Positions 35,962 through 45,310 of a stretch of DNA of 64,000 nt are shown one piece after another. The notes beneath the pieces were generated by a model. That model was given only the letters and a program-made list of their open reading frames with translations, did no database searches and was not told where the DNA came from. Position 1 is the stretch's first letter. Each line of letters starts with the position of its first letter. Position numbers and translations under genes: made by a program. This DNA comes from Acinetobacter sp. ANC 5054 (GTDB lineage: Bacteria > Pseudomonadota > Gammaproteobacteria > Pseudomonadales > Moraxellaceae), in the NCBI RefSeq assembly GCF_002135295.1, contig NZ_NEGG01000006.1, positions 62,001-126,000 of the forward strand, written 5' to 3'.

Positions 35962-36389
35962 TTCCCAATCGCGTCATTCATATTTTCTGGTTCAAATACA
36001 CTCAGCATGGCGCTAAAGCGATGTTCTTGATATTCAATTTCACAATTAAACTGGCCTAGACCTTCGTGCAGATAACTCTGCTCAACTCGAATACGCACGG
36101 TACTGCCCAAAGTAAAATATGGACATGGCAACTGCATTTTACGCGTCCCCAATAAAAAGCCGACTTTGGGCGGCAAGCCTTTCGTTTGCCCTTTATGCCC
36201 CGCATAGGCACTGATGGTTTGCGCCATTAATTCAATGCTGCTCCATGTCGGCAAACCTTCTGCTTCGCAAAACATCAACTCAGGTCGAATCTGCAATTCT
36301 GCAATGGCATAGCTGTCATTGGCTTCAATCAAATGATCAACAAAAACCATTGGTTGTTCATGCGGAATAAACTGTACGGCATCCATCAT
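35958..36389 (-). CDS. Hotdog-fold 3-hydroxyacyl-ACP dehydratase (ApeP-type)
   Basis: 143 aa. The catalytic histidine motif PHEQPMVFVDHL near residue 9 and the acidic partner in WSSIELMAQTIS near residue 70 match the FabZ-like dehydratases of aryl polyene clusters. Introduces the double bond that remains in the conjugated chain. Overlaps ATGA with the ketosynthase gene and 4 bp with the ketoreductase gene. A second dehydratase domain is fused to the AMP ligase at 46068. Confidence 0.85.
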   Translation of the reverse strand: MMDAVQFIPHEQPMVFVDHLIEANDSYAIAELQIRPELMFCEAEGLPTWSSIELMAQTISAYAGHKGQTKGLPPKVGFLLGTRKMQLPCPYFTLGSTVRIRVEQSYLHEGLGQFNCEIEYQEHRFSAMLSVFEPENMNDAIGK

Positions 36390-37600
36390 GGCAAAACGGT
36401 TCCTAAAATTAAACTGATATTGCTGCCGCCAAAGGCAAAGGAGTTGCTCATTACATAATGCATCGGCTGCACTGCATGGTTATCCAAAACATAATTCTGC
36501 TGGGCCAAAGCAGGGTCTAGTTCAGCCGTATGATGCAAAGGCAGCCATGACTGATCCAGCAACACCTGCTGACAGATAAAGGCTTCAATTGCACCTGCCG
36601 CACCTAGGCAATGTCCTGTTTTATGTTTGGTGCTGCTCAGTGCAACTGGATAATCTGTAAAAATGGTCTGCACCGCTTTAATTTCCATAGCATCATTTTG
36701 CGGAGTGGATGTACCGTGCAAGTTTAAATAACCAATGTCACTGGCTTTCAGGCCTGCACTATCCAAGGCTTTTTGCATCGCTTCTGCCGCACCTTGCCCT
36801 TCTGGATGCGGCGCAGAAATATGCCATGCATCCATAGATTCACCGCTAGACAGCAGCATCACTGGAGCCGAGTCTTTAGACAATAAAAATAATGCCGCTG
36901 CTTCACCAATATTGATTCCGTCACGCTGTGCGCCGCAAGGCTGACAAATACTGCTGGACAGGCTTTCTAGGCTATCAAAGCCATTTAAGGTTAACTTGCA
37001 CAGCGTATCTACACCGCCAACCAATACAGCATCGGCCAGATCTGCATTTAGCAAGCGCTGACCTGCAGCCATGGCTTTGGCTGCCGAAGAGCATGCCGTT
37101 GAAATAGTATAGGCAGGGCCTTCCCAGTCCAAGTACTGCTGCAATGATTTGGCTATGCAGCCCATTTCCTGTTTCTGATGCTGCACGGGCTCATTAGACA
37201 ATTGCTGAAAATGCGCTTTCAACACACTTTCATTATCTGCGATGCCTGAAGTAGACGTACCAACAATCACGGCAAGTCGCTGCTTTGCAAATTGCGCGGT
37301 ATAGGCGCGAATATCCGCCTCTATTTGCCCCAAAGCGGTTAAAGCAAATCGTAAATTACGCGAATCTGCAGACTGTAAATATTCAGGTATGTTTTGCACT
37401 AAGGATGCAGCAGAAGCCCCCACCCAAACCGTGCGCTCTGCGATTAAATCTTGACGCTGCGTTAATGTATTGTCTGCTGCGCACAGTGCATTTTTCAATT
37501 CACTGGCATTTTCCCCCAAAGCAGACAAAGCCGAGCTGAACTGTATTCCCACAGCAGAATGGCGCATGATATTGTTATTGGTCACTCTCGCCTCGATCAT
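36386..37600 (-). CDS. Beta-ketoacyl-ACP synthase (ApeR-type)
   Basis: 404-aa second ketosynthase. Cysteine in ISTACSSAAKAMAAGQ and histidines in LHGTSTPQND and HKTGHCLGAAGAIE give a complete C-H-H triad, so it should condense rather than act as a chain-length factor. Probably starts the chain on the aromatic acyl unit. Its start is uncertain: ATG 37600 overlaps the upstream lipoprotein gene by 26 bp; GTG 37585 has GAGG upstream, and ATG 37567 would drop 11 residues. Confidence 0.87.
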   Translation of the reverse strand: MIEARVTNNNIMRHSAVGIQFSSALSALGENASELKNALCAADNTLTQRQDLIAERTVWVGASAASLVQNIPEYLQSADSRNLRFALTALGQIEADIRAYTAQFAKQRLAVIVGTSTSGIADNESVLKAHFQQLSNEPVQHQKQEMGCIAKSLQQYLDWEGPAYTISTACSSAAKAMAAGQRLLNADLADAVLVGGVDTLCKLTLNGFDSLESLSSSICQPCGAQRDGINIGEAAALFLLSKDSAPVMLLSSGESMDAWHISAPHPEGQGAAEAMQKALDSAGLKASDIGYLNLHGTSTPQNDAMEIKAVQTIFTDYPVALSSTKHKTGHCLGAAGAIEAFICQQVLLDQSWLPLHHTAELDPALAQQNYVLDNHAVQPMHYVMSNSFAFGGSNISLILGTVLP

Positions 37601-38144
37601 CTTCCAAAGTATTGCTCACCGCGCTGATTACCATTTGATACGGTACTTGCAGGTTATTCAGTTCAACCGCTCCCTCTAGCGGCTGAATGTTTAACACGGG
37701 CTGCTGATTGATATATACCACACCGTCTTTTTGCGTCACAGCCGTTTGCCCTGCATGTAATGCCATAAACTGTGGATAGGTTGCGTACAGAATATCGCGC
37801 ACCACATAGTCAAATGGCAAGTATTTCATGGCATCAATACGCTGTTCCACCCGAACCTGCTGTCCATCAAAACTCAGTTTAAACAGCTGTTGCCCCGTCA
37901 GGCTTAGCGCCAGCATGTCCAATTGCTGACCGCTTTGCTGCTGATACAGTAAAAAACTGAAGCCATGATCTTTCCATTGCACTTCAATTTGATCTTGGCG
38001 CTGATAGCTTTGCGCTGTCCATTGCGGCGCAGATAAGCCTTGCGCCTTTGGCAGAATTTTAGGCGCCAAGCTTTGACAGCCGCTGCACAAGACAGCGCCA
38101 GCCAAAACTAAAGCAGTGATTTTAGCATTTACGTTAAGTGCCAT
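37575..38144 (-). CDS. DUF3261-like lipoprotein of polyene cluster
   Basis: 189 aa. Lipoprotein signal with lipobox LCSGC near residue 23, then a beta-rich domain. Such outer-membrane-type lipoproteins accompany aryl polyene clusters and may help move or anchor the polyene lipid. No enzyme motif. Start overlaps the flavoprotein stop by 11 bp. Confidence 0.8.
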   Translation of the reverse strand: MALNVNAKITALVLAGAVLCSGCQSLAPKILPKAQGLSAPQWTAQSYQRQDQIEVQWKDHGFSFLLYQQQSGQQLDMLALSLTGQQLFKLSFDGQQVRVEQRIDAMKYLPFDYVVRDILYATYPQFMALHAGQTAVTQKDGVVYINQQPVLNIQPLEGAVELNNLQVPYQMVISAVSNTLEDDRGESDQ

Positions 38145-39432
38145 CTGTCATGGTTTCCCGCATTTTCGCTTCGCGGCAATATTCCGCCAATGTACTCAAA
38201 CGCTGCTTGGCATTGTGATAAATCGGGTTTGTTTCATCCCACGCATAGCCGGCCAAAAGCGAGGCAACCATGCGGCGGATTTTTTCATCTTGATTCTTTG
38301 AAAATACCACATCCTGAAATTCGCCTGTATACCAAGATTCCACATAGGCGCGGAACACTTGAATACCTTTGCGCAGTGGTTTTTCATACTGCGCCATCCA
38401 GTCCACAGACTGACCTTGCAATACTTGATCGACCAAAGGAATGGCCAAGCTGGAAGATTTCAGCGCAATGGTTACCCCTGAAGAGAACACAGGATCTAAA
38501 AACTCGCCTGCATTTCCGAGCAAGGCATAATTATGTGAAGCCAGCTGTTTAACATTGGCAGAATAACCAACCAATGTACGTACAGGCGTATCATGCTTCG
38601 CATTGCGCAGCACCTTAGACAAACTCACATCATCTGCCAAAATGCGTTTTTGCAATGCCTCTAAATCGTAATCTGGGCTGCCGTCATAACCATATTTTTC
38701 AAAAAAGTCTTGTTCTGCAACCACACCAAAAGATGAACGTCCATCGGCAAAAGGAATCAGCCAATACCATGCACGATGATCTTTTTCGTGTACCGCAATC
38801 AAGATTTTTTCACGGTCAAATTCTGGATCATCCAAAATACCGTCTTCAATATGCGTAAATACGGCGCGGCGCACAGGGAAATCTGACGGGCTTTCTAAAT
38901 CTAAAAATTTAGGCAAAATTCGGCCAAAGCCGCTGGCATCCAGCAAGAACTTACCTTGAATTTGATAAGACTGACCTTGTTCATCTTTAACCGTTAAAAT
39001 AGGATGAGCGCTGTCTACATCGACAGCGGTCACTTCATGACCAAAGCGAATATCTGCACCCATTTTGCCTGCTTGCTTCGCCAGCAGATGGTCAAAATTG
39101 GCACGGCGCACTTGCCATGTGGTGCCTGGGCCTTCACTGAATTTTTGAGTAAAATCGTAGAAACTGCGCTGTGGCCCTTTTAAGAAAGCTGCGCCGTTTT
39201 TAAATTGAAATGCATCTTCTTCGACATGCTCACGCACCGTCTCCAGCAGACCAGCTTCCTCTAGAAACACCATAGACTGCGGCAGTAGAGATTCCCCAAT
39301 TGAAAAGCGCGGAAAATATTGTTTTTCGATCACCGTCACTTGATAGCCTTTTTGACGCAGCAAGGCTGCTGCCGAACTGCCCGAAGGCCCCGCGCCAATA
39401 ATTAAGACATCTGTGTGCTGTAGTGTGCTCAT
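38134..39432 (-). CDS. FAD-dependent oxidoreductase with halogenase-type motifs
   Basis: 432 aa. Dinucleotide fold IIGAGPSGSSAAALL at residues 11-25, FSIGESLLP at 43-51, the lysine K78 in FQFKNGAAF, and WYWLIP at 222-227. The last two correspond to the catalytic Lys and WxWxIP of flavin-dependent halogenases, though the WxWLIP pattern also occurs in other flavoproteins of the same superfamily. Flavin-binding tail GNAGEFLDPVFSSGV. The start ATG has AAAGG at 10 nt. Substrate may be the aromatic ring or the polyene chain. Whether it halogenates, hydroxylates or only oxidises cannot be decided from sequence. Confidence 0.82.
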   Translation of the reverse strand: MSTLQHTDVLIIGAGPSGSSAAALLRQKGYQVTVIEKQYFPRFSIGESLLPQSMVFLEEAGLLETVREHVEEDAFQFKNGAAFLKGPQRSFYDFTQKFSEGPGTTWQVRRANFDHLLAKQAGKMGADIRFGHEVTAVDVDSAHPILTVKDEQGQSYQIQGKFLLDASGFGRILPKFLDLESPSDFPVRRAVFTHIEDGILDDPEFDREKILIAVHEKDHRAWYWLIPFADGRSSFGVVAEQDFFEKYGYDGSPDYDLEALQKRILADDVSLSKVLRNAKHDTPVRTLVGYSANVKQLASHNYALLGNAGEFLDPVFSSGVTIALKSSSLAIPLVDQVLQGQSVDWMAQYEKPLRKGIQVFRAYVESWYTGEFQDVVFSKNQDEKIRRMVASLLAGYAWDETNPIYHNAKQRLSTLAEYCREAKMRETMTDGT

Positions 39433-39451
39433 TGCACTATTACCTTTTTAC

Positions 39452-41776
39452 TCAGCTCTTTGGCTGATATTGCTGAACCACAACATGTTCTGCATCGGAA
39501 GATGTAAACAATGTTGCATAAATAAATGAAAAGATGACCCCCAGCAGCACCGTCAAACCAAAGCTGTGAATGGCATAGGTATGGCTAAAGGACAAAAGTC
39601 CAAATCCAAAGAAAGTCGACATCATGCATAGAAACAGCGCCATACCGACCACTTGCGGATGGTCGTGCCCATGACGATAGAAAATCGCATAGTCCACGCC
39701 AATACCGATAATCAGGAAGGTGCCCATAATGCTGAACAGATTAATTTCTACACCTAACCAAGCTTGTATGGCAAAGGTCGTCATCAGCGCCATGGTCACA
39801 GGCAGTACCAACGGCAAGATGGATTTTTTCCCATATAACAGCCCTAAGCCAATGGCTAAAATTGCCAAAGCACTCAGCAGCAGCCACTGCGCTTGTATAC
39901 GATGCTGCTGAAAGAGTTCAGACAGCTGATTGACTGGCCGCAGCAGCTGCACATTGTGATTACTTAATTTTTGCAAAGCGGCTACATCATGCACATTTTG
40001 CAGCATGACTAAACGCTGGCTAGAGCTCATCTGTAAAAAATGCAACGGATGATCTTGAAGCACAGCATCACTCAGCAGCGGCTGATGCTTTAAGTTGACC
40101 TGCCAATTCAAAACCTCAGATTCATTCAGCTGCAGCGCCTGCGCAAAATCACGCAAGGCCTGCTCAGGAATAGCCTGAAGCATAACCACATTCTGCTTTT
40201 GCTGCGCCAGAGGTGGCACCCACTGCCCCAGCGCCTGTACCGCATCTAATTTCCCAGCCTGCTGCAACACAGACAGCTGATTCAGTAAATGCTGTTCATT
40301 GCGCTCTAATTCTGCTGGTGTTTTGCCTTGCACCACAAAATAATCACTGCCCTGCTGCTGCATAAAGCGTTCACGCACATACTGATCTTCCTGTTTTAAG
40401 CGTTGATCCATACTTTGCAAGTTACGGATGTCATCATTGCTTTTTAAGAACAGTAAGCTGCTGCCAGTCACAGCAACAATCAGCGCCATCAGGACATAGC
40501 GTAAGCGATTGCGCGCTTGAATGTAGTTGCGCGCATGGCCAATAAAACTCAGCATGCGAATTGCAGGTTCGGCATTTAAAGCTGGCAAACGCGGCAGCAG
40601 TAAAATACTGGTAATCCATGCCGCGCTCAGACCAACCATAGAGAACACTGCGATCTGCTTAAAGCCCGGAAATGGCGTAAAGCTCAGCACCACATAAGCC
40701 AGCAAAGTGGTCATCAGACCCACAAATAGGCTTGGCAATAATGGCTTTAAGACGGCAAAACCATCAATTTTACGGTGCTGAGACTGCATGGCCATAAAGT
40801 AAAATGAAAAATCCACACAGACACCAATCAAACTGGCGCCAAAGACCAACGTCATTAAATGAATTTCGCCAAAAATACTGTAGGTCACAGCAAAGGCAAC
40901 CAAGCTGCCCGTACCCACAGCGACCATTTCTGTCAGCATGGGGCGGATAGAACGAAAGCCAAACCATACCAATAGCAGAATACCAATGGTTGAACCGACA
41001 CCAATCGTCGAAATCTCTTCTTTCGCGGAGTTTGTACCAAATTGCGCAAACAGCAGTGTTCCTGTCCAATGCGGTTTAACCTGCAATTGGCGCAGCTGCT
41101 GATTCATCTGCTGAATAAAAGCATCGGTCTGTTCTTGATAGGCAATGCTGTAAGGACTGTTCTTAAGCTGCAGTACCACCAATCTGGAAATGCCCTGTTC
41201 ATCGCGCTTGGTGGCAAAGCCTTGTTCTAGACTAATATCTGAATTGTTCTGTAACGCGCTGAGCCCCATCGCATAACGTGGAAACAGCAAGAGCGGATCA
41301 CTTTGTAGCATTTGCGCCGTGACCAGCATACCCGGACTCATCAATTGCAATAAGCCTTGCTCTGCTAATGCCGCATAATCTTTGTGCTGAAGCAGTTCAC
41401 GATCGCTCTGGGTTAACAGCCCTGCCTTGTGCTGATACAGCAGTTTGGCAAATTTGTCATAGTCCAGCTGAGGGCGTACAGGCTGAAATAGCTGGCTTTG
41501 ATTGGCCTGTGTTTTCAGTAATTTTGTGGCTTGATCCAGCTGCTGATCATTTTGAGCATCCAGCACCACAAAGACTTTGTCATTCAGCTGATTGCTGACA
41601 TAGTTCTGCGCACGCTCCAGATTCGCATCTTGATGTGTTTCTGGCAGCAAGGCAAAAATATTGGTCTGAATTTTAATGCCATTGTTCAGCCATGCCGTAG
41701 CTAAAACGACCGCAATGACACAGAGTATGACCAGCCAAATGGCGGTAAATTTATTTTGCCAATTGGAAAAGCGCAT
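39452..41776 (-). CDS. MMPL-family (RND) exporter
   Basis: 774-aa inner-membrane transporter with about 12 helices in two halves, each with one large periplasmic domain (about 45-250 and 440-630). The pattern LMTLVFGASLIGVCVDFSFYFMAM and the GTFLIIGIGVDYAIFYRHGHD repeat are the conserved MMPL helix-4/10 motifs. Likely moves the polyene lipid across or out of the inner membrane. It overlaps the LolA-like gene by 26 bp. Family proteins in lipid export clusters (mycobacterial MmpL, xanthomonadin) act similarly. Confidence 0.9.
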   Translation of the reverse strand: MRFSNWQNKFTAIWLVILCVIAVVLATAWLNNGIKIQTNIFALLPETHQDANLERAQNYVSNQLNDKVFVVLDAQNDQQLDQATKLLKTQANQSQLFQPVRPQLDYDKFAKLLYQHKAGLLTQSDRELLQHKDYAALAEQGLLQLMSPGMLVTAQMLQSDPLLLFPRYAMGLSALQNNSDISLEQGFATKRDEQGISRLVVLQLKNSPYSIAYQEQTDAFIQQMNQQLRQLQVKPHWTGTLLFAQFGTNSAKEEISTIGVGSTIGILLLVWFGFRSIRPMLTEMVAVGTGSLVAFAVTYSIFGEIHLMTLVFGASLIGVCVDFSFYFMAMQSQHRKIDGFAVLKPLLPSLFVGLMTTLLAYVVLSFTPFPGFKQIAVFSMVGLSAAWITSILLLPRLPALNAEPAIRMLSFIGHARNYIQARNRLRYVLMALIVAVTGSSLLFLKSNDDIRNLQSMDQRLKQEDQYVRERFMQQQGSDYFVVQGKTPAELERNEQHLLNQLSVLQQAGKLDAVQALGQWVPPLAQQKQNVVMLQAIPEQALRDFAQALQLNESEVLNWQVNLKHQPLLSDAVLQDHPLHFLQMSSSQRLVMLQNVHDVAALQKLSNHNVQLLRPVNQLSELFQQHRIQAQWLLLSALAILAIGLGLLYGKKSILPLVLPVTMALMTTFAIQAWLGVEINLFSIMGTFLIIGIGVDYAIFYRHGHDHPQVVGMALFLCMMSTFFGFGLLSFSHTYAIHSFGLTVLLGVIFSFIYATLFTSSDAEHVVVQQYQPKS

Positions 41777-42395
41777 TTTCCGCAGCCGTTAAAGTTTGAG
41801 GTTGAGCGCTTTGCTGACTAAAACGAATGACCGTGCTGTTATTGGCCTGTTCCTGAATCACAATGCGGTTCACATAGCGCTGGCCTTGGGCATCAACACG
41901 GACAAACAGTTTTTTAAATAAACTGCTCTTTGGCGTCAGCACCACATTCCATTGTGCAGGACTGTAATTGGCTGAAACCACATTAAAGTTTTTCGCCAGT
42001 GCAGTTTCATTACCAGACATCAGCTGTAAAAACATGGTCGCAACAGAACCATAAGGCGTTTTATCAACTGCAATTTGGCTTGAAGTGCGCTGCGTTTTTT
42101 GCACCAGCTTACGCGGCGTCACGATTAAATCTGCTTTCACCGGGCTTTGAATTTGCCAAAGCACACCCTGATTTTTACTAAACAGCACTTCGCCTTTCGA
42201 GACATAGGTTTTATTCAGCGAAGCCAATTTTTTCTGCTGTTCAAAATTGGCGCGTACCACTGGTGTAGCCGCCAACTGTGAAAAGACCTGCTTCAATTCA
42301 GTATTCTGTGCATGACCTGCAGATGTCATCACAGCAGAAGCTGTAATCAAACACAGCGGCATTGCCGCTTTTAAAATAGGAGATCGAATATTCAT
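41751..42395 (-). CDS. LolA-like periplasmic carrier
   Basis: 214 aa. Signal peptide MNIRSPILKAAMPLCLITAS with cleavage near GHA-QN. Mature domain: FEQQKKLASLNKTYVSKGEVLFSKNQGVLWQIQSP, the LolA-fold hallmark, and QAVTLSFL-like strands. Probably carries the lipid-linked polyene across the periplasm. ATG 42395 has GGAG 7 nt upstream; the 11-residue N-terminal extension in the longer frame has no signal. It starts 4 bp after the thioesterase stop and overlaps the MMPL start. Confidence 0.83.
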   Translation of the reverse strand: MNIRSPILKAAMPLCLITASAVMTSAGHAQNTELKQVFSQLAATPVVRANFEQQKKLASLNKTYVSKGEVLFSKNQGVLWQIQSPVKADLIVTPRKLVQKTQRTSSQIAVDKTPYGSVATMFLQLMSGNETALAKNFNVVSANYSPAQWNVVLTPKSSLFKKLFVRVDAQGQRYVNRIVIQEQANNSTVIRFSQQSAQPQTLTAAENALFQLAK

Positions 42396-42399
42396 CCTA

Positions 42400-42819
42400 C
42401 TACTCCGCTTTAAATTCAGACCATGCATTTAAACAGTCCAATAAAATTTGAGGCGATTGGTAACACATTTCACGTGTTGCAATCTGCACAGCCACTTGCG
42501 TGGTATAACCTTTGGTCAGGCGTCTGCCCGAAACTGCATCAAAAATCTGATACTCAATTTTCAGGCGGTTTTCCCATTCTTTTAAAATTGCGCGTACACG
42601 GATTTTTTGTTCAAATTCGATGCCCTGCACATAGCGCACATGGCTTTCAATCACTGGCCATGCGTAGCCTGAATCACGCATTTGCGTATAGTTATAATGA
42701 AACTGATCCAGCAGCTTGCAGCGGGCAATTTCAAAATATTTTAAATAATGCCCATGCCAAACCACATTCATGGTGTCTACATCATGAAAAGGCACATCAA
42801 TAATCACATCTGCATGCAT
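42400..42819 (-). CDS. Hotdog-fold thioesterase (4-hydroxybenzoyl-CoA thioesterase-like)
   Basis: 139 aa. Motif DVDTMNVVWHGHYLKYFE near residue 14 is the Asp-containing active site of acyl-CoA/ACP thioesterases of the YbgC/4HBT type. Likely releases or edits stalled acyl intermediates. SD AAGGAT precedes the ATG. Placed between the ammonia-lyase and the LolA-like gene. Confidence 0.88.
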   Translation of the reverse strand: MHADVIIDVPFHDVDTMNVVWHGHYLKYFEIARCKLLDQFHYNYTQMRDSGYAWPVIESHVRYVQGIEFEQKIRVRAILKEWENRLKIEYQIFDAVSGRRLTKGYTTQVAVQIATREMCYQSPQILLDCLNAWSEFKAE

Positions 42820-42834
42820 CGCTTTATCCTTGGC

Positions 42835-44358
42835 TTATACAGCAATGCTGTTCAAAAGTTCTAAATCTTCAAAACGGTTGACCAGCGCCTGCAGCTCGTT
42901 CTGTAAAGGGCGATCTTCCTCTACATAGTTGAAGCTGTGAAGCACCCACTGTTGAAATGCTGTTAATACTGGACTGAGTTCTGTATCTAAGCCTTTCAAT
43001 TTAACCGCCTGCACCGCCGCACAGCTCAATGCCGCCATCACTTGTTCAGTCAGCGTAATCACACGGCTTGCATCACGCGCTGCAATAGTTCCCATGCTGA
43101 CTTTGTCCTGATTATGACATTCAGTTGAACGAGAAAAAATGGATGCCGACAAAGTCTGTTTCAGCGCTTCTGCTGTCCATGCCGACACCCCAATTTGCAC
43201 AGCTTTAAAGCCATGGTTCAGCGGCAGGCGTTCTGGACTTGAACCCGTCAAGTTGCGCGGCAGGCCGTTATTCATTTTGTAATCGACCAATTGAGCGAGC
43301 TGACGGTCCATCAAATCTGCAATATTGGCAATCATGATTTTTAAACTGTCCATAGCCTGTGCAATATGACCGCCATAGAAATGTCCGCCATGCAGTACAC
43401 GTAAATTCACTGGATCAATCAATGGATTGTCATTGCTAGAATTTAATTCATTTTCAATAAACTGGCGCAGCCACACTTTTGAGTCTTCAAACACGCCAAT
43501 AATATGCGGCGCACAGCGCAGTGAGTAGCGGTCTTGCAGACGTGAACTTTGGTGTTCTGTCTGCACTTGGCTGTTCAGCCATACACGCAGTTGCGCGGCA
43601 ATCTGTTGCTGACCAGGATGCGGTTTTTGCGCAAACAATACTTCATCAAAATGGCTCGGATTACCTTCCAGCGCCAAGACATTCAATGCTGTCACCATGG
43701 TGCTGGCCAAAGCAATCTGTTCTGCTTTTTTATAGTTCAGGCAAGCAATGGCCGTCATCACTGCCGTGCCGTTCATCAAGGCCAAACCTTCTTTGGGGCG
43801 CATGACCAAAGGCTGCATGCCTTTTTCGGCATACACCTCTGCAATGGGCACAATCTTGCCTTGATAATACACATCACGCTCGCCTACCAGCGCACCCGCA
43901 ATATAAGACAATGGCGTTAAATCACCGCTAGCGCCGACAGAACCTTCAGATGGAATTACGGGAATCACATCTTCATTCAGCATCCATGCCAGACGCTGCA
44001 GCAAGGCATGTGATACGCCTGAATAGCCGCGTGCCAGCGAGCATAAACGGACTGCAACCACTGCGCGTGCCGTGATTAAATCCAAATTTTGGCCCATACC
44101 GCAACCGTGAAAGCGAGACAAATGTAACGGCAGTTCATTCACTTGATGCGGTGGAATTTCCACAAGGCAAGAATCGCCATAGCCTGTGGTTACGCCATAA
44201 ATAACGCCTTCATCCTGCAATAACTGATCGAGAAAATCTGCGCCGCGCTGAATCAATGTATTCCACTCATCTGAAGCAGGCAGTGCTACTTGATGTTCTT
44301 TACGCGCAACAGCCACAATATCTTCAATGCTGAGAGCGAATTCCCCAATCGTTAACAC
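42835..44358 (-). CDS. MIO-dependent aromatic ammonia-lyase, tyrosine/phenylalanine-type
   Basis: 507 aa, family length. The MIO cofactor-forming ASG is at 143-145 in GSVGASGDLTP; Tyr54 is the usual catalytic tyrosine. The selectivity residue position holds His84 (RFHG), as in histidine and tyrosine lyases. At the other selectivity region the sequence is HNQD (415-418), as in phenylalanine/tyrosine lyases, whereas histidine lyases have an acidic residue there (QED). So tyrosine ammonia-lyase, giving 4-coumarate as starter, is the best reading. GTG 44358 start with AAAGGA 8 nt upstream; starts a few bases after the acyltransferase stop. The usual annotation will be histidine ammonia-lyase. Confidence 0.88.
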   Translation of the reverse strand: MLTIGEFALSIEDIVAVARKEHQVALPASDEWNTLIQRGADFLDQLLQDEGVIYGVTTGYGDSCLVEIPPHQVNELPLHLSRFHGCGMGQNLDLITARAVVAVRLCSLARGYSGVSHALLQRLAWMLNEDVIPVIPSEGSVGASGDLTPLSYIAGALVGERDVYYQGKIVPIAEVYAEKGMQPLVMRPKEGLALMNGTAVMTAIACLNYKKAEQIALASTMVTALNVLALEGNPSHFDEVLFAQKPHPGQQQIAAQLRVWLNSQVQTEHQSSRLQDRYSLRCAPHIIGVFEDSKVWLRQFIENELNSSNDNPLIDPVNLRVLHGGHFYGGHIAQAMDSLKIMIANIADLMDRQLAQLVDYKMNNGLPRNLTGSSPERLPLNHGFKAVQIGVSAWTAEALKQTLSASIFSRSTECHNQDKVSMGTIAARDASRVITLTEQVMAALSCAAVQAVKLKGLDTELSPVLTAFQQWVLHSFNYVEEDRPLQNELQALVNRFEDLELLNSIAV

Positions 44359-44363
44359 AAGAC

Positions 44364-45308
44364 TTATCCTTTATTCCAAAAATTATAAAAATTAAACCAT
44401 TGATACGGCGCACGCATGCAATGCTGTTCCAGCAGCTGCACATATTGCCGCGTGGTCTGCTGCATAGCTTGCATGCGCTCTTTACGCGGCCAGTTCAGCT
44501 GATCTGCTACTTTATGAATATGCACTTCAAAATGCGCTTGCACCCGATAGCAAAACACCGCCAATACAGGTGCTTTCAATAAACTTGCCAAAATCCACGC
44601 GCCTTGCGGCCACAGCGCCTGCTCACCTAAAAACTCAACAGGCTGAACACGGCCAGACTGCACAGGCACACGGTCGGCAGCCACAATAACCCACTCGCCT
44701 TGATCCAGCTTATCTTGCAAAATCAATGCGGTTTCTATACCCAATTCATCCACCGAAACCAAATTCACATCGGCATGCTCATTCAGCTTCTTTAAAAATT
44801 CATTAAATTTTGTCGCGTGCTTTTGATAAACCAGCACATTAATTTTTTGCGTATGTTCTGACTTCACCGCACGCAGCAGCTCAATATTGCCAAAATGTGA
44901 AACAACAATCACTGCGCCTTTTTGGTAATGCGCACGGAAGTATTCATGCCCATGCAATTGCAGCTCCTGTTCAGCCACATTACCCAGCCAGCCTTCAATT
45001 TTGTCCAAAATGCATTCGCCAAACTGCATTAAATGCGTATAGGTTTGCCCCATATGCGGCTCAGATGCAAAAGGTGATTGACTGCCTGCAAAATGATGCA
45101 GCCTTTTTAAATACAATAAGGAGGCTTGGCGTACTGTGTTTGAAAACAGCCAATACCACAAGATCACAAAATACAGCACCAATCTGCACAGCCAGCGTCC
45201 GCCCAAGCGGTAAAAGCCCAGCATTAGCATCAGTGGCAACATTCCGCCGCGCTCTTTGATGCTGCTCCATTTGGGAGTGCTTTTTTCTGTATTTTTTTGC
45301 TCTGACAC
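44364..45308 (-). CDS. LpxL/HtrB-like acyltransferase
   Basis: 314 aa. N-terminal membrane helices (about 20-55) and an HX4E catalytic motif, HFGNIE near residue 137. Conserved segments WVIVAADRVPVQ and EFLGEQALWPQGA resemble the lauroyl acyltransferase family. Likely attaches the polyene acyl chain to a lipid or sugar carrier on the inner membrane. GTG start with AAAGG upstream, 2 bp after the glycosyltransferase stop. Confidence 0.87.
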   Translation of the reverse strand: MSEQKNTEKSTPKWSSIKERGGMLPLMLMLGFYRLGGRWLCRLVLYFVILWYWLFSNTVRQASLLYLKRLHHFAGSQSPFASEPHMGQTYTHLMQFGECILDKIEGWLGNVAEQELQLHGHEYFRAHYQKGAVIVVSHFGNIELLRAVKSEHTQKINVLVYQKHATKFNEFLKKLNEHADVNLVSVDELGIETALILQDKLDQGEWVIVAADRVPVQSGRVQPVEFLGEQALWPQGAWILASLLKAPVLAVFCYRVQAHFEVHIHKVADQLNWPRKERMQAMQQTTRQYVQLLEQHCMRAPYQWFNFYNFWNKG

Positions 45309-45310
45309 GC

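Noticed and set aside
36386-37600. Chain-length factor role for the second ketosynthase
   Set aside because: It keeps the full Cys-His-His triad, so it should condense.
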